DNA of 64,000 nt from Toxorhynchites rutilus septentrionalis (Eukaryota > Arthropoda > Insecta > Diptera > Culicidae), in assembly GCF_029784135.1 (NCBI RefSeq), contig NC_073745.1, positions 242,757,624-242,821,623 of the forward strand, given 5' to 3'. Every line of letters starts with the position of its first letter. The stretch's first letter is position 1. The notes beneath the pieces are model-generated. The model was given only the letters and a program-made list of their open reading frames with translations. It was not told the DNA's origin and did no database searches. The position numbers and the translations under genes are program-made. Shown piece by piece: positions 11,640 through 22,600 of the stretch.

Positions 11640-12340
11640 GTCCAACGAGACGAACGAAAGAGCGTTAAAAGGCAGCGATGGCAAAAAAATACATTCATTA
11701 CGATTTGTTCGCTCGTTGGATTCACATGCAGGCTAAAAAGGGTCCTTTTCACAAAATTATCTTCAATCTCAAGAGTTTATTGTTTTGTTATCACTCGATA
11801 TCCCCATCTTGTTCGGCTAAACTTTCTGTTTAGCGATTGCGTTTGCCACTCGCCACAGCTTTCACAGTTGGAAAATTTCTTCCCATCCAGCTTGTGAAAT
11901 ATTGTACAGTAAATTACATTCAATGGCACGTCGCATTACCACCACTCAGTGTCGGATTGGAGGTAATTTTAACCTGTAATTGAACATTTGCGATAACAGT
12001 GGTACAGTGTCGACTTTCAATGTGGGGTCATAATTTGGACCCCGAACTCTATGTTTACAAAAATGTCCGACTAAATATGTCGCATTACATGTCCGTCTAA
12101 TTAGCTAAATGTCGAGATAAGTGTAAATTACTGTACTTTCAATCTGGAAACAATTTAAGAATTGGTGAAAATTGAATAATCAGGAAAGTCCCCAACTATC
12201 AATAAGCTCAGAACAACTGCCAAATTCACATACTCATCAGATCCTGGCAAACAAATTATGAAAAAATCAATTTGTGTTTTATTATTATTTTGGATATTAT
12301 TTTAGAAAGCACTGTATTTCGTAAACTCTTTTTTGAAAGG
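11640..12340. repeat. Histone-repeat spacer, left arm
   Basis: This is the inverted counterpart of 15950-16660. It holds the words ATGGCAAAAAAATACATTC, AGGGTCCTTTTCA (a degraded histone stem-loop on the plus strand near 11739), CAGCTTTCACAGTTGG and TGGCACGTCGCATTA. No gene could be read in it. The CAGCTTTCACAGTTGG segment occurs twice in the right arm (near 16420 and 17160). Confidence 0.6.
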
Positions 12341-12770
12341 TTTAATAGCCCTGATAAGCGCCTTGTTTTATGGAATGGTTCCAATTTAGAAAACTTTGTA
12401 CTCGTGGTTTTGAAAAAAACCATTTCGAACGCCCTCGATGCCGTCTTGTTCTGGATTTGCCACCAAAGTAAAAAGAAAACCTTTTTTCTTCTGCTACCTG
12501 CTGCCGTTTTGCGATTGCGTTTGCCACTCGCCACTCGCTGCAACTGCCTTTTGTCTTGATGTCCACCGAACCGAATGTGTTCTGTTCCGAATGCGGGTTT
12601 TCTTATCGTCGCGAGCAGCTTTGCCAGCTAACTCGATTACTTCGGCGGCCGAAACTAAACACGGTTCGAGCGGGATTATTCCTTTCCCTTCACTTTTCCT
12701 CCTTTACCATGTCCAGACATGGCTGCTTGGTTGGTTTGTTGATGTGTTGTGATGCGAACTGATGTGGTGT
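12341..12770 (-). pseudogene. Histone H2A pseudogene copy 2
   Basis: The minus strand starts at an ATG at 12720-12718 with MSGHGKGGKVKGKE followed by a stop, matching the basic N-terminal tail of H2A (canonical MSGRGKGGKVKGKAK). After a deletion, H2A-like sequence resumes with SAAEVIELAGKAARDDKKTR near 12650-12590, then NGKRNRKTAAG-like and a QGG-containing C-terminal segment. A degraded histone stem-loop (GGCGCTTATCAGGGCT on the minus strand) lies at 12347-12363. It mirrors copy 3 and shares most of its lesions, so the pair was duplicated after some decay. The core histone fold is deleted, so it is a pseudogene. Confidence 0.8.
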
Positions 12771-13045
12771 ATGGTTTGAATGAGAATGATCGTAACGGCA
12801 GCGGAGCGGGGATTTTTAAGCTGACTGGCTGGCTCGAGAATTACGCATGTGTGAGACTGCAACCAATGTTTCGTTCATTTTTTTTCTTTTTCCTTTCCAA
12901 TCGTGCTTCATTCTATTTCGCTGCTGCTCTGGTTGCCCGTTTTGGTCGGTACGATTTGAGGAGCACAAAATGGACCAATCAAAAATGGGCACATAGTGCA
13001 TTTGGACAATGCTTGATATTTCACAATTGTTGTTGTTGTTGATAT
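12771..13045 (-). promoter_or_regulatory. H2A upstream (promoter-side) region, left arm
   Basis: This is the inverted counterpart of 15181-15495. It contains AATCCCCGCTCCGCTGC with a TTAAAAAT TATA-like stretch on the minus strand and GACCAATCAAAAATGGGC, which includes an ATTGGT CCAAT-type box. Such boxes are usual upstream of histone genes. Similarity between the arms ends at about 13045, where the loop begins. Confidence 0.5.
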
Positions 13046-14150
13046 ATTGCAATGTTGTTCCTCAAACCTAAACTAGTTGTAAATTCATAAATTCGTCAGA
13101 CAATCTGGTTTCATGAATTTTCTAGCACTGTTTTGGGAAGCCACGAAGCAATTGAGGGTAGAGATAAGAAAAAGTTAAGTACAAAGTTTAACTTAATGTA
13201 AGATATATGCAAGTGCGAACCAGAGAACTATCATGACAGAAAACTTTGGCATGGAAACCAGTATATTTATTACAAATAATATAAAGAGTACAAAAATCAG
13301 GAAAAATCAGGATCATTTCAGAAAAATCAGGATAAATTGAGTGTTCGACAGGATATCAGCGAGCGTGCTAAAAAGTCTGGGAAATCCTGAAAAATCAGGA
13401 AGGTTGCCATCTCTGGCCGTGTTGGGCGATTAAGGGGGTATTCTAGGGTAGATGCATGAATTTCGGTCATGTTTTCGAGCTCCGAAAAAATAAAACAAAG
13501 AATAGCTTTACCATCCATTATATCATTAACTGTTCATCTATCATTCAACAATAAAACAAAAATAAAACGAAACCTTAAAAAAAATTCAAGTATAAATGCC
13601 TTGAAAATGTTAGAAAATCTGGCAAAATATTATATTTCCTTCTTCAAACATGAGCTGTTCTTCCACGTTGATTTATTTCGTTCTAAATATGTAAATGTGA
13701 TTTACCAAATGTAAATGTAAAAATTAAATAAATTTGGAAAATGAAAAATGCATAGTTCTAACAAACAAGATCATTTTTTTTGGATGGAAATTAAAGTGTA
13801 AGGTGATTAGTCACTCCAGTTAACAGAAATAATGGTTCTAGTTTCATGTTTTACGGATTATCGAATTATTCAGGATTATTCAGAAAAAATAATTCTTTTT
13901 CACCATGACGAAGGGTAAATGTTACATTCGGGAAGCTTTCGCATTCGGGTATTGGTCACATTCGAGGAAATGTCTTTCGGAAGATTATCTTCGGGGTGAA
14001 TGTTACACAATCATAATTATTGGGAAGCGTTGAGTTTTCCTTTTTTTTTTTGCTAACACTAATATTAAATATCTGATTCAATTTGATTCAATTTCTGATT
14101 CATCAAGTCAAAACACTTAACATCTGAATTAAACATCTAATAATAATTGA
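13046..14150. other. Loop of the histone palindrome, nothing recognised
   Basis: Sequence between the arms, with no inverted counterpart. It is AT-rich with repeated CAGGAAAAATCAGGAT words near 13295-13405 and CATTCGGG words near 13930-13990. No gene was seen. Confidence 0.4.
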
Positions 14151-14400
14151 GGGGCTTAGATTGAAAGGGGTGTAAGTGATTTGATCGATTTTTCTACATT
14201 GACTCTCTCCTTTGGTAATAACTTAGTTGCGAATACATTCCTAGCTGTATTTGAGAATGTGGAAGATAGGTCAGATCCTCAACTATCGGATTATATAGCA
14301 AATTTAAATTGGAACGTTTTGCAGTTGAGTTATTAACTGAATGAAAATTTGATGAAGAGAAATCGATCAAGTCACTTACACCCCTTGCATTCCAAGCCCT
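14151..14400. mobile_element. MITE, 250 bp, about 40-bp TIRs
   Basis: The left end (GGGCTTAGATTGAAAGGGGT, continuing GTAAGTGATTTGATCGATTT) and the complement of the right end (GGGCTTGGAATGCAAGGGGT, continuing GTAAGTGACTTGATCGATTT) are near-identical inverted repeats. There is no coding capacity. The target duplication is unclear. It sits inside the loop of the histone palindrome. Confidence 0.75.
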
Positions 14401-15180
14401 AAGGGTGGATGTGGTACATGAATTTTGTAAAATCGAAATTTGTTTTTCGCTGCCAAATGACTTAAAAATACATTAAACGTCGAGGTCTGGTGTGATCTCG
14501 AAAAATAATATTTGGCCGAAAATCGACCTTCTGGCCTGAGTGGCAATGAAGGTATGGAAAAAAGCGTATTAAAGAACCGACCATGTACATATTGTTTATC
14601 GGCCCAAAAAGTGAAATTTCAGATCAATCGAACATGACTAAGGGGGGCCTCACAGCACTCAAAGTTTTGAATTTTTGGCCACTAAGGCTATGTCCCAAAA
14701 CGGCGATCTTCGACCAAAACTTTAAGACATTTGGTAGAAAAAAAAATTCTTTTTTTTAAACCCCGATTTCATTTACTCCCCCCCTTGAGAGATTATCGAG
14801 AGTCAAAAAATTATAGGAGGTTTTGTCCAAGACACGACCACATTGTTGACGTAGAACTAAGCTGTTATTTTGCTCAAGTCGGTTGCTAATAGCTTCGGAT
14901 ATTATTTTAGAATGCTGCGAAATTTTAGAAATAACTGTTTAGTAGAATGGTTTGATCGCCCTGAATTGGTTTTTTGACGTAGGACTACGTCTAACCGGAA
15001 GATATAGGGGGTGAAATGGAAATCTAGGCACTGAACAAGTAGGCAAAAATGCAAGATTTGGAACGCTTATAACTCGAGCATTTCTCAATAGATCGCAAAG
15101 GTTTTTGCATCAATTGATAGGAAATATATCTACGCATCTATCATTACGAATAAAATTTCATTTTTCTTGAGATAAATAAT
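14401..15180. repeat. Loop sequence including a segment shared with 38370-38510
   Basis: Positions about 14815-14990 (GTCCAAGACACGACCACATT, TGACGTAGAACTA, AGTAGAATGGTTTGATCGCCC) match 38370-38510 inverted, and a shorter match lies at 43437. TGACGTAGRACTACGTC-type words stand at 14856 and 14975. This belongs to the same dispersed repeat complex as the histone arms. No gene was seen. Confidence 0.5.
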
Positions 15181-15495
15181 TGAATAATTGTGAAATATCA
15201 AGCATTGTCAAAATGCACTATGTGCCCATTTTTGATTGGTCCATTTTGTGCTCCTCAAATCGTACCGACCAAACCGGGCAACCAGAGACGCAGCGAAATA
15301 GAATGAAGCACGATTGGAAAGGAAAAAGAAAAAAAAATTAACGAAACATTGGTCGCAGTCTCACACATGCGTAATTCTCGAGCCAGCCAGTCAGCTTAAA
15401 AATCCCCGCTCCGCTGCCGTAACGATCATTCTCATTCAAACCGTACACCACATCGGTTCGCATCACAATACATCAACAAACCAACCCAAGCAGCC
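15181..15495 (+). promoter_or_regulatory. H2A upstream region, right arm
   Basis: It mirrors 12771-13045. It contains a CCAAT-type element (GATTGGTCC, near 15234), the run CAGCTTAAAAATCCCCGCTC (TATA-like, near 15390), then CATTCTCATTCAAACCG and a leader to the ATG at 15496. The order matches a histone promoter directly upstream of an H2A reading frame. Activity is not implied. Confidence 0.5.
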
Positions 15496-15945
15496 ATGTC
15501 TGGACATGGTAAAGGAGGGAAAAAGAAGGGAAAGGCAAAATCTCGCTCGAACCGTGTTGATCTGGAGTTCCCCGCAAGGGTAGCTAGGCCGAGCGCGTCC
15601 ACCTAGCCGGCGTTATATAGTTTCGGCCGCCGAAGTGATCGAGTTAGCTGGCAAAGCTGCTCGCGACGATAAGAAAACCCGCATTCGGAACAGAACACAT
15701 TCGGTTCGGTGGACATCAAGACAAAAGGCAGTTGCAGCGAGTGGCGAATGGCAAACGCAATCGCAAAACGGCATCAGGTAGCAGAAGAAAAAAGTTTGTT
15801 CTTTATACAAACTGCTTTGGTGGCAAATCCAGAACAAGGCGGCATCGAGGGCGTTCGAAATGTTTTGTTTTTCAAAACCACGAGTACTAAGTTTTCTAAA
15901 TTGGAATCATTGCATAGAACACGGCGCTTATCAGGGCTATTAAAC
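15496..15945 (+). pseudogene. Histone H2A pseudogene copy 3 (best preserved N-tail)
   Basis: The ATG at 15496 opens MSGHGKGGKKKGKAKSRSNR, the H2A N-terminal tail, and stays open for 36 codons to a stop at 15604-15606. After a deletion of the first core helices, the region TFGRRSDRVSW continues in another frame as the AAEVIELAGKAARDDKKTR block near 15630-15690. The C-terminus is still legible near 15825-15885 as NPEQGGIEGVRNVLFFKTT, aligned to the H2A IAQGGVLPNIQAVLLPKKT block. A degraded histone stem-loop, GGCGCTTATCAGGGCT, lies at 15923-15938, the right distance downstream. Normal H2A is about 124 residues; this copy is broken by a deletion, frameshifts and a stop. It was copied with its flanks, so it is a DNA duplicate. 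Confidence 0.85.
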
Positions 15946-16714
15946 CTTCCAAAAAAGAGTTTAGGAAATACAGTTCAATGCTTTCTAAAACATTATCCAA
16001 AATAATAATAAAACACAAATTGATTTTTTCATAATTTGTTTTCCAGGATATGATGAGTATGAGAATTTGGCAGTTGTTCTGAGCTTATTGATGGTTGGGG
16101 AATTTCCCGATTATTCAATTTACACCAATTCTTAAATTGTTTCCAGATTGAAAGTACAATAATTTACAATTAATTCGAGATTTAGCTAATTGGACGGACA
16201 TGTAATGCGACATATTTAGTTGGACATTTTGGTAAACATAGAGTGCAGGTTCCAAATTATGACTCCACATTGAAAGTCGACACTGTACCACTGTCATCGC
16301 AAATGTTCAATTACAGGTTAAAATCGCCTTCAATGCGACACTGAGTGGTGCTTCGGCACGTCGCATTAAATATAATTTACTGTACAACATGTCACGAGCT
16401 GGATGGGAAGAAATTTTCCAACTGTGAAAGCTGTGGCGAGTGGTAAACGCAATCGCTAAACAGGAAGGTTTAGCCAAACAAGATGGGGATATCGAGTGAT
16501 AACAAAACAATAAACTCTTTAGATTGAAGATAATTTTGTGTTCCTGAAAAGGACCCTTTTTAGCCTGCATGTGAATCCAACGAGCGAACAAATCGTAATG
16601 AATGTATTTTTTTGCCATCGCTCCCTTTTAACGCTCATTCGTTCGTCTCGTTGCACTCGCCCCTCTGGCTGAGTCTGCCGATTTGTCTCTATCCTGTGAG
16701 TGTGTACCGCTAGA
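15946..16714. repeat. Histone-repeat spacer, right arm
   Basis: It is the inverted counterpart of 11290-12340. On the minus strand 16556-16540 reads a histone-like stem-loop (GGGTCCTTTTCAGGAACA) with a weakened stem, suggesting the end of a divergent histone gene whose coding part I could not recognise. The unoccupied site of the SINE lies at 16659-16670. Near 16710-16720 is a clean TATAAAA. Confidence 0.6.
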
Positions 16715-17085
16715 GTATAAAACACGTGGACCCCAAAAAAATATCTTATTTTCTTTCAAACCGTAAACCCGTGTGGTTGTACGGCATCGGCATCGTGGAC
16801 GTAACAAAGGAGGACAAGTTAAGGGAAAGGCAAAGTCTCACTCGAACCGTGCAGGCCTCCAGTTCCTTGTTGGTCGCATTCACTGATTGCTCCGCAAGGG
16901 TAACTAGGCCGAACGGATTGGGGCCAGAGCACCAGCATACCTAACAGCGATTATAGAGTTTCGGCCGTCGGAGTGCTCGAGTTGGCTTGCAAAGCTGCTC
17001 ACGACAATCAGAAAACCCGCATCAAGAACAGAGCAGCTTCGGTTCGGCGCTCATCAAGGCAACAATTAGTTTCAGTGAGTGGCAA
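16715..17085 (+). pseudogene. Histone H2A pseudogene copy 4 with TATA box
   Basis: AGTATAAAACACG at about 16713-16725 is a good TATA box, followed by a short leader. The start codon is lost (GTGTGG...). H2A sequence is then recognisable as [18 protein letters not shown] near 16815-16865, HRLLRKGN-like near 16885-16905, GPEHQHT/GAGAPVYL-like near 16920-16945, and SAVGVLELACKAAHDNQKTR near 16960-17020. Frameshifts and stops separate these pieces. It mirrors copy 1 in the left arm. Similarity to functional H2A is higher here for residues 12-35 than in copy 1, which has lost them. Confidence 0.8.
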
Positions 17086-17461
17086 AGTGTTACTCCGGCA
17101 CGTCGCATTAAATGTAATTTACTGAACAATATGTCACAAGCTGGATGGGAAGAAATTTTCCAACTGTGAAAGCTGTGGCGAGTGGTAAACGCAACAGCTA
17201 AACAGGAATGTTTAACCGAACAAGATGGGAATATCGAGTGATAACAAAAACACAACACCAAAGGTTCTTTTCAGAACCATCAATATATTCATAAAGAGTA
17301 AACAGTAAACTAATCCATTTTTCAGGTAGATAGGTAGGTATTCACGTAGGAGAAGAAAATAAAACAATATATTTAAAATACATATTTAACAAAAGCTGTC
17401 CCCTTTGTATAGTCCTACGTCACTCCGGTTATGTCCCCGACATTACCCACCCGTCCTTTTT
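17086..17461 (+). repeat. Outer right arm with perfect histone 3' stem-loop
   Basis: Positions 17263-17278 read GGTTCTTTTCAGAACC, a perfect 6-bp stem and TTTC loop preceded by ACACCAAA, as in histone mRNA 3' ends. The rest up to 17461 mirrors 9966-10150. Segment 17095-17250 is a direct repeat of 16340-16510. Confidence 0.75.
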
Positions 17462-18495
17462 TATTGTAGAATCAGTTCACAATAAATGATTGATGATTCA
17501 CTCTTGCCCTCGCAGAACAATACACAAGCTGATTGCATGTCGCACTTTGTTTCATGTCAATGCAGTGAAAATTGACCTCGAACGTTATTCCAGTGGCCTT
17601 TTTCACAATTGACATACACTCGGCTACAGGCGATTATATACTTGTTGCACCAGCACCATTATTCCACATCTCATAACTACATCAATTTATCTTTGGCATC
17701 ACATCGAAACAACAACAATGGCAATACTCGCAAGTATTAAATATCATGCTACGTGTTATTTAGAATTGACTCAGTGGGATCGCTCCTCTAGGTTCAACAT
17801 AACATGCATACAGAGCCATACATTGGTGGCTTGGAGCGACTAAGAATATAAACACTTCTCATCATTTTGCGCTATTCTCAAAAGAAACGTTTCTGTTAAT
17901 ATTACTGGCTTCGAAAAAAGTTGCATTAATTTCTCATGCTCGAGATAAGTGCAGCTGTTATCCTTAGTGGAGAATGTTTTGCTACTGGCAAGCGAAACCC
18001 AATCACAGACAAAATTCTAGAAGGCAGTTGAAGGCAGTTTTGCGACGCGTACCCAAATAACTGAACAATTATTTTCTTGGTGGGCCGATGATAGCCTAGT
18101 TTGATGATTCCCCACACAATTGTGTAGTTCAGAACTTTAATGAATGGCGTCAGTTTGATGTAATGTTTGCAGACTGCAGCGAGTAAGTAATTTGGTCGCG
18201 TCCACAGCTCCATCCGAAACGAAGACATGTGATGACGCAAAACAAGGAAGAACAAGCGATGTTCATTGCTTTATATCTAAAACAGTTCTGAAAGTTTGCC
18301 TCAGATCTGATATTTATGCTCTAGGCAAAAATTCCTCTTTGTTCTTCTTCTTCTACTTCTTTTCTAGGTTCACGGAAACTTTAAATCATTTCCTTTCGTT
18401 GATCGCCGATAAGTTGCTCGTTATTGACGGCATGGGCAGGGACACACACAATTGAGCAGAATAAATGTATGGGAAAATTGAAATACTTCTACAGG
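17462..18495 (-). repeat. Second repeat unit (unit B), copy 1
   Basis: This unit recurs inverted at about 37095-38345. Shared blocks include ATTGATGATTCACTCTTGCC (17487), the run TTGCACCAGCACCATTATTC (17642), AAAAGAAACGTTTCTGTTAA (17879), and CGATAAGTTGCTCGTTATTG (18405). On the minus strand a TATA-like GCATAAATA lies near 18320, matching GAGTATAAA at 37222. A 109-residue minus frame (17926-18255) is readable but not recognised. The layout suggests another captured promoter-plus-gene segment, but I could not identify the gene. Confidence 0.6.
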
Positions 18496-18499
18496 GTTT

Positions 18500-19640
18500 T
18501 CCAACTTTAAATTCCGAAAGTAAATTGAAATAAAACACACTTAGAATTCGAATTTCGAAGAAACTTTTATTTCAAATTAAAGTTATTTTCGATGACTTTT
18601 CGGCACATATGGGGCGGTATCTCGGTCATAACTTCACGAATATTGTCTTTCAAATGTTCAAGAGTTTGCGGAGTGTTGGCATAGACACGGTCTTTCGCAT
18701 AACCCCACAAAAAAAAGTCTAGCGGGTTCAAATCGCATGATCTGGACGGCCAATTGGCATCACCAAAACGTGAAATTATGCGTCCCTCAAATTTCGTTCG
18801 CAATATGGCCATGTTCGGTCGTGTTGTGTGGCACGTGGCGCCGTCCTGCTGAAACCACATGTCATCCGTATCCATATCTTCAATTTGTGGCAAAAAAAAT
18901 CGGTTAACATGCGGCCATAGCGCTCACCATTCACAGTTACCGTCTCGCCGTCCTCATTTTCAAAGAAATACGGCCCGATGACTCCACCAGACCATCATGC
19001 GCACCAAACAGTGACTTTTGGCGGAAGCAATGGCCTCTAAACAATCACGTGTGGATTTTCTGAGCCCCATATATGGAAATTTTGGGTGTTCACATAGCCA
19101 CCGAGCTCAAAATGTGCCTCATCGCTGAAGAAAATTTGATGCGAAAATTCAGCATTTTGCTGCTGTTGTTCGTTCACCCAATCGACGTATGCCCGACGCA
19201 TTCCATGGTCACCACGCTCTAATTTTTGTATCAGTTGGACTTTATATGGATGTAGGTGCAAGTCCAAATGCAAAATTCGCCACAATGATGTGTTTGACAA
19301 GCCCAATTGTTGAGCACGTCGTGGAATCGAAACATTCGGGTCATCCTCCACACTGGCAGCAACAGCAGGAATATTTTCGGCCGAACGCACATTACGATGA
19401 TGCACAGGTTTCACAATATCCGCTACGGATCCAGTTTGTTCGAATTTACGCACTACATTAGCGATTGTGTGCTCTGTAGGCCGTCCATGACGACCTATTC
19501 TACAATTCGATTTGTCGTCTTCACCAGCTATAGATAGTTTAGCCAAGGCATGTTCAAATTTCTTACGTTTTTCGGTTATGCGTTCTTCAGAAGTTGTTGA
19601 TATTGATTACGATCTGATCAGTGACAAAGAATCATAAGGT
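18500..19640 (-). pseudogene. Mariner-related transposase, DD41D spacing, decayed
   Basis: A cut-and-paste transposase on the minus strand. The HTH-containing N-terminal part is at 19546-19300 (TEHTIANVVRKFEQTGSVAD). The first catalytic Asp is in FFSDEAHFEL (about 19130), the second in FQQDGATCHTT (about 18840) and the third in CDLNPLDFFLWG (about 18715). I count 41 residues between the second and third Asp, the spacing of the DD41D (rosa-like) group, not DD34D mariner. Stops at about 19034 and 18990 and a frameshift at a T-run near 18895 kill it. A probable left TIR (TACAGGGTTTTCCAACTTTA) is at 18493, but I found no matching right end, so the element is truncated on that side. Confidence 0.8.
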
Positions 19641-22600
19641 TTTCTCAATGATTTAGTTCACCAATAAACATAGTTTACGAAATGCTTCACCTAATGCAAT
19701 CAATAACACGAAATTTTCAATATTGCGACTTGGTTCCCTCTGACTTACCACCGACCATATATGTCTTCCTGAGAAACCCGCTTCTCTTCCTCGAATGCAC
19801 ATGCCCATTCTCTTTTCCCTTTCCTATACATAAGCAGTACTTAGCACCCAATGAGATCAATTCACAACAGCAGCTACACGAACTTCCCAAGAGAGCACTC
19901 ATGGCCATAGAATACTCAATATACATCACCGGACTATAAAGTTATTACTAACAAGGTTCCGGAAAACGTGGCGACGAAGGAGAAAATGCTATTTTTATGT
20001 ATAATGTATTTCTGCAGTCTTAGATTTATTTGAATTAGGCTTATATTTATGAAGATCTTAACTAATTAGACTTGTGTTTAAAAGTGATACATGATGACTC
20101 TTGGTCTTTGAAGTTCGTACAGGTAACAGTTCATTCAGTGCTTCCATTTGATGTATCAAAAGAGAAAAAATACAGATTTAGAACAATGATAAAACTCAAT
20201 CACAGTGCTATGTCAAGATCCCGTCCGTGTCCGTAGGCTCAGGCCCATCAACTTTTTGTGTTATGTGTTTCGTGGAAACAAAAGTGTGTGTTGTTTTTCA
20301 ATTTCTGCCTGTCTAGGCCGTCACAGATTTAATCCTACTTCAAGAATTAATCAAGTTTACCGCAGGTAAACTTGGAGCTGTGTAATTGAAAAGTTATAGA
20401 GTGTATTTTGATTCGATTTCGTCTAGTTCAAGTATGACAAGTACGACACAATTGTACATATTTACAGGTTAAAATGGGAGAAACAGTAGATTCATTCCTC
20501 CATATATTTGTATATATAATTTGAAACATTTTGAAATTTTTAAATACATACTGTAATGAATATCTTTCGACCTGAACTTCATTCATCTGTAGCACCAAAT
20601 GCTCAATTTTCCAGCTTGGATGGATAATAATAATAACATTGTGCCATTTTTCAAGTGTAGTACTCGAACTTTGACCAGCCACCAGTTGTTGGGCTGGAAC
20701 AATAACGATATCTATTCATATCCCTAAACGTAGAACCCAAGATATTACATGTCACCTGTCAGGCTATACGGCACATGATATGGGTTTCGAATTACTAGAT
20801 CATGTGTAATAGTGTGTGGGAAAATCCTAGGTTAGTTCAGCGAAACGGACCCCCATAAGCAATGTGTTTTCCAGCAACAATTGCTGCGGGATGTTAGCTT
20901 TCGCATCGCCATGACAAGGGTATTTCATTTTGATGTTCGAGTTTTACATAATGTGGGGATCTCTTTTCTATGCTTTCTTCCTCGGTGTTGCACCCTGTAA
21001 ATCTGCTATTATGGCTATTGTTTGGAGGTGGAGTTGGATTGTATTTTCTGCTCAATTGTTTTCTGTATTGGGCAGTTGATACAAACAAATAACAAAAAAC
21101 CTGGAAAAAGGTATACAGCTCTTACAGGATGACATCTCGATGGTATTAGAAATTTTCAAGTCTATTTTTTTCGGTTCAGATTTTGAACAAAAGCTTCTAA
21201 TGTGATTTTAAAATTGAAATCGAATTCCGTTCTATATATTCTAACATCCACGTTATAGTCTATAAAAATAAGCTCAAACAAAAAGCACCAGACATCCCCA
21301 TTCCGAAAGATTTCCATCGATGAAAATTGACTTCGTAACTCAATTGCTGTTTTTTTTTATAATTTCCGTTTTCTGCCATCCACCAAATATGTTTCAAATC
21401 GACTTGCATGATTGTTTTTCTCATTTTGAAAACAGATTGCCCCCTTTCATGGCGGGGTTCATACGGTTTTCAATATCAGGGTAACAGTAAATAACAATCC
21501 CTGGTAAATCCATTCCACATGTGAAATCGAACGCAGAAAGCCTTAATAAAAATAAACTCCGTTTTCCTACATCAGAGTACCCTACCTATTTTTCTCTTTG
21601 TGAAATTCTCTCTAAACGTTTCTCAAAAGTATCGATGAAAAATCACGCTGGAGATTTTCTCCGCATATTTTCATAGCGTAAATTTGTTTAAAATATTCGT
21701 GAGCTTCCATTAAAAAGGAATTCTTAGTATGTATAGATTTACTATTCAGTATGTACTATTCAGAAGTTCGGATAGCAGAGGCTTCGTCGTGTTCAACTTA
21801 CATCAACTTTGCTAGAACCAACTCGTTACGTGTCGTACCTTGTTCGAGGATACTGTCCGCATGCTGAACAAAAACAAAAGGATGGATTAACCCGTCCCCA
21901 CACTGTGTATCCTTCGAGGAAGGAACTTACGAAAGGTGATAAATATGCCGGATTATACCATTGTACAAGTCTACTGGCTACTCGATAACCTAACCTCGAC
22001 ATTCTTCAAAGTGTGCAGCGCTATAAAAACACCTCACGTCTCGCCATCACTCTGTTCCAGGTAACACTCCCACCATCAACTGGATACCGGCACATGCACG
22101 GAAGGAAAGGCAACATAATTGCACTTGTAAGCCGAGACCCACTCTCATCCGCTTTCCGGCAGAGGTGAAGCGAATAGGAGTTCCTTCTGGTTAGAATTGA
22201 GTGAAAGCAGGGGGGAGGGAAGTTTATGGTTACGAGATAACCATTTTGTTCCGAGCTCTGGCTCAGCATTGGGGATACTTTTATAGGTTTTGCATCCTTG
22301 GTCGAGGATGTGTTGAAGTGCTGCCGCCTATCACACTCCCCTCTTCACGTATCCAAGAGTCCCCAGAGTATGTTCAAGTGTTTAGCAGATTTGCTTCGGG
22401 CTTTCGGGGGCTACTTTTGGGGTTACGAATGGGGTGGCAGTGTCATCCCTCGCTGGCCAAAGCCAGAGGGAATATGCTGTGTGATTATGTTTAAGCGGAG
22501 ATGATTTGCAGTTTATTTGCAAGTTGTAGCGAATGGAGTGGTCGCCTCTGGGGCATTTTCGGTATGTTATGTTCATTCGAGTGATACTTAGTAATGCGTT

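Noticed and set aside
16307..16618. Minus-strand ORF of 103 residues beginning MAKKYIHYDLFARW as a histone partner gene
   Set aside because: It precedes a histone-like stem-loop, but the residues match no histone I can recognise and the mirror copy at 11.7 kb is out of frame.
17926..18255. KLTPFIKVLNY in a minus-strand frame resembles pieces of histone H1 or ribosomal protein L27
   Set aside because: Only about nine residues agree, the flanking residues do not follow either family, and the paired copy at 37.7 kb does not keep the frame.
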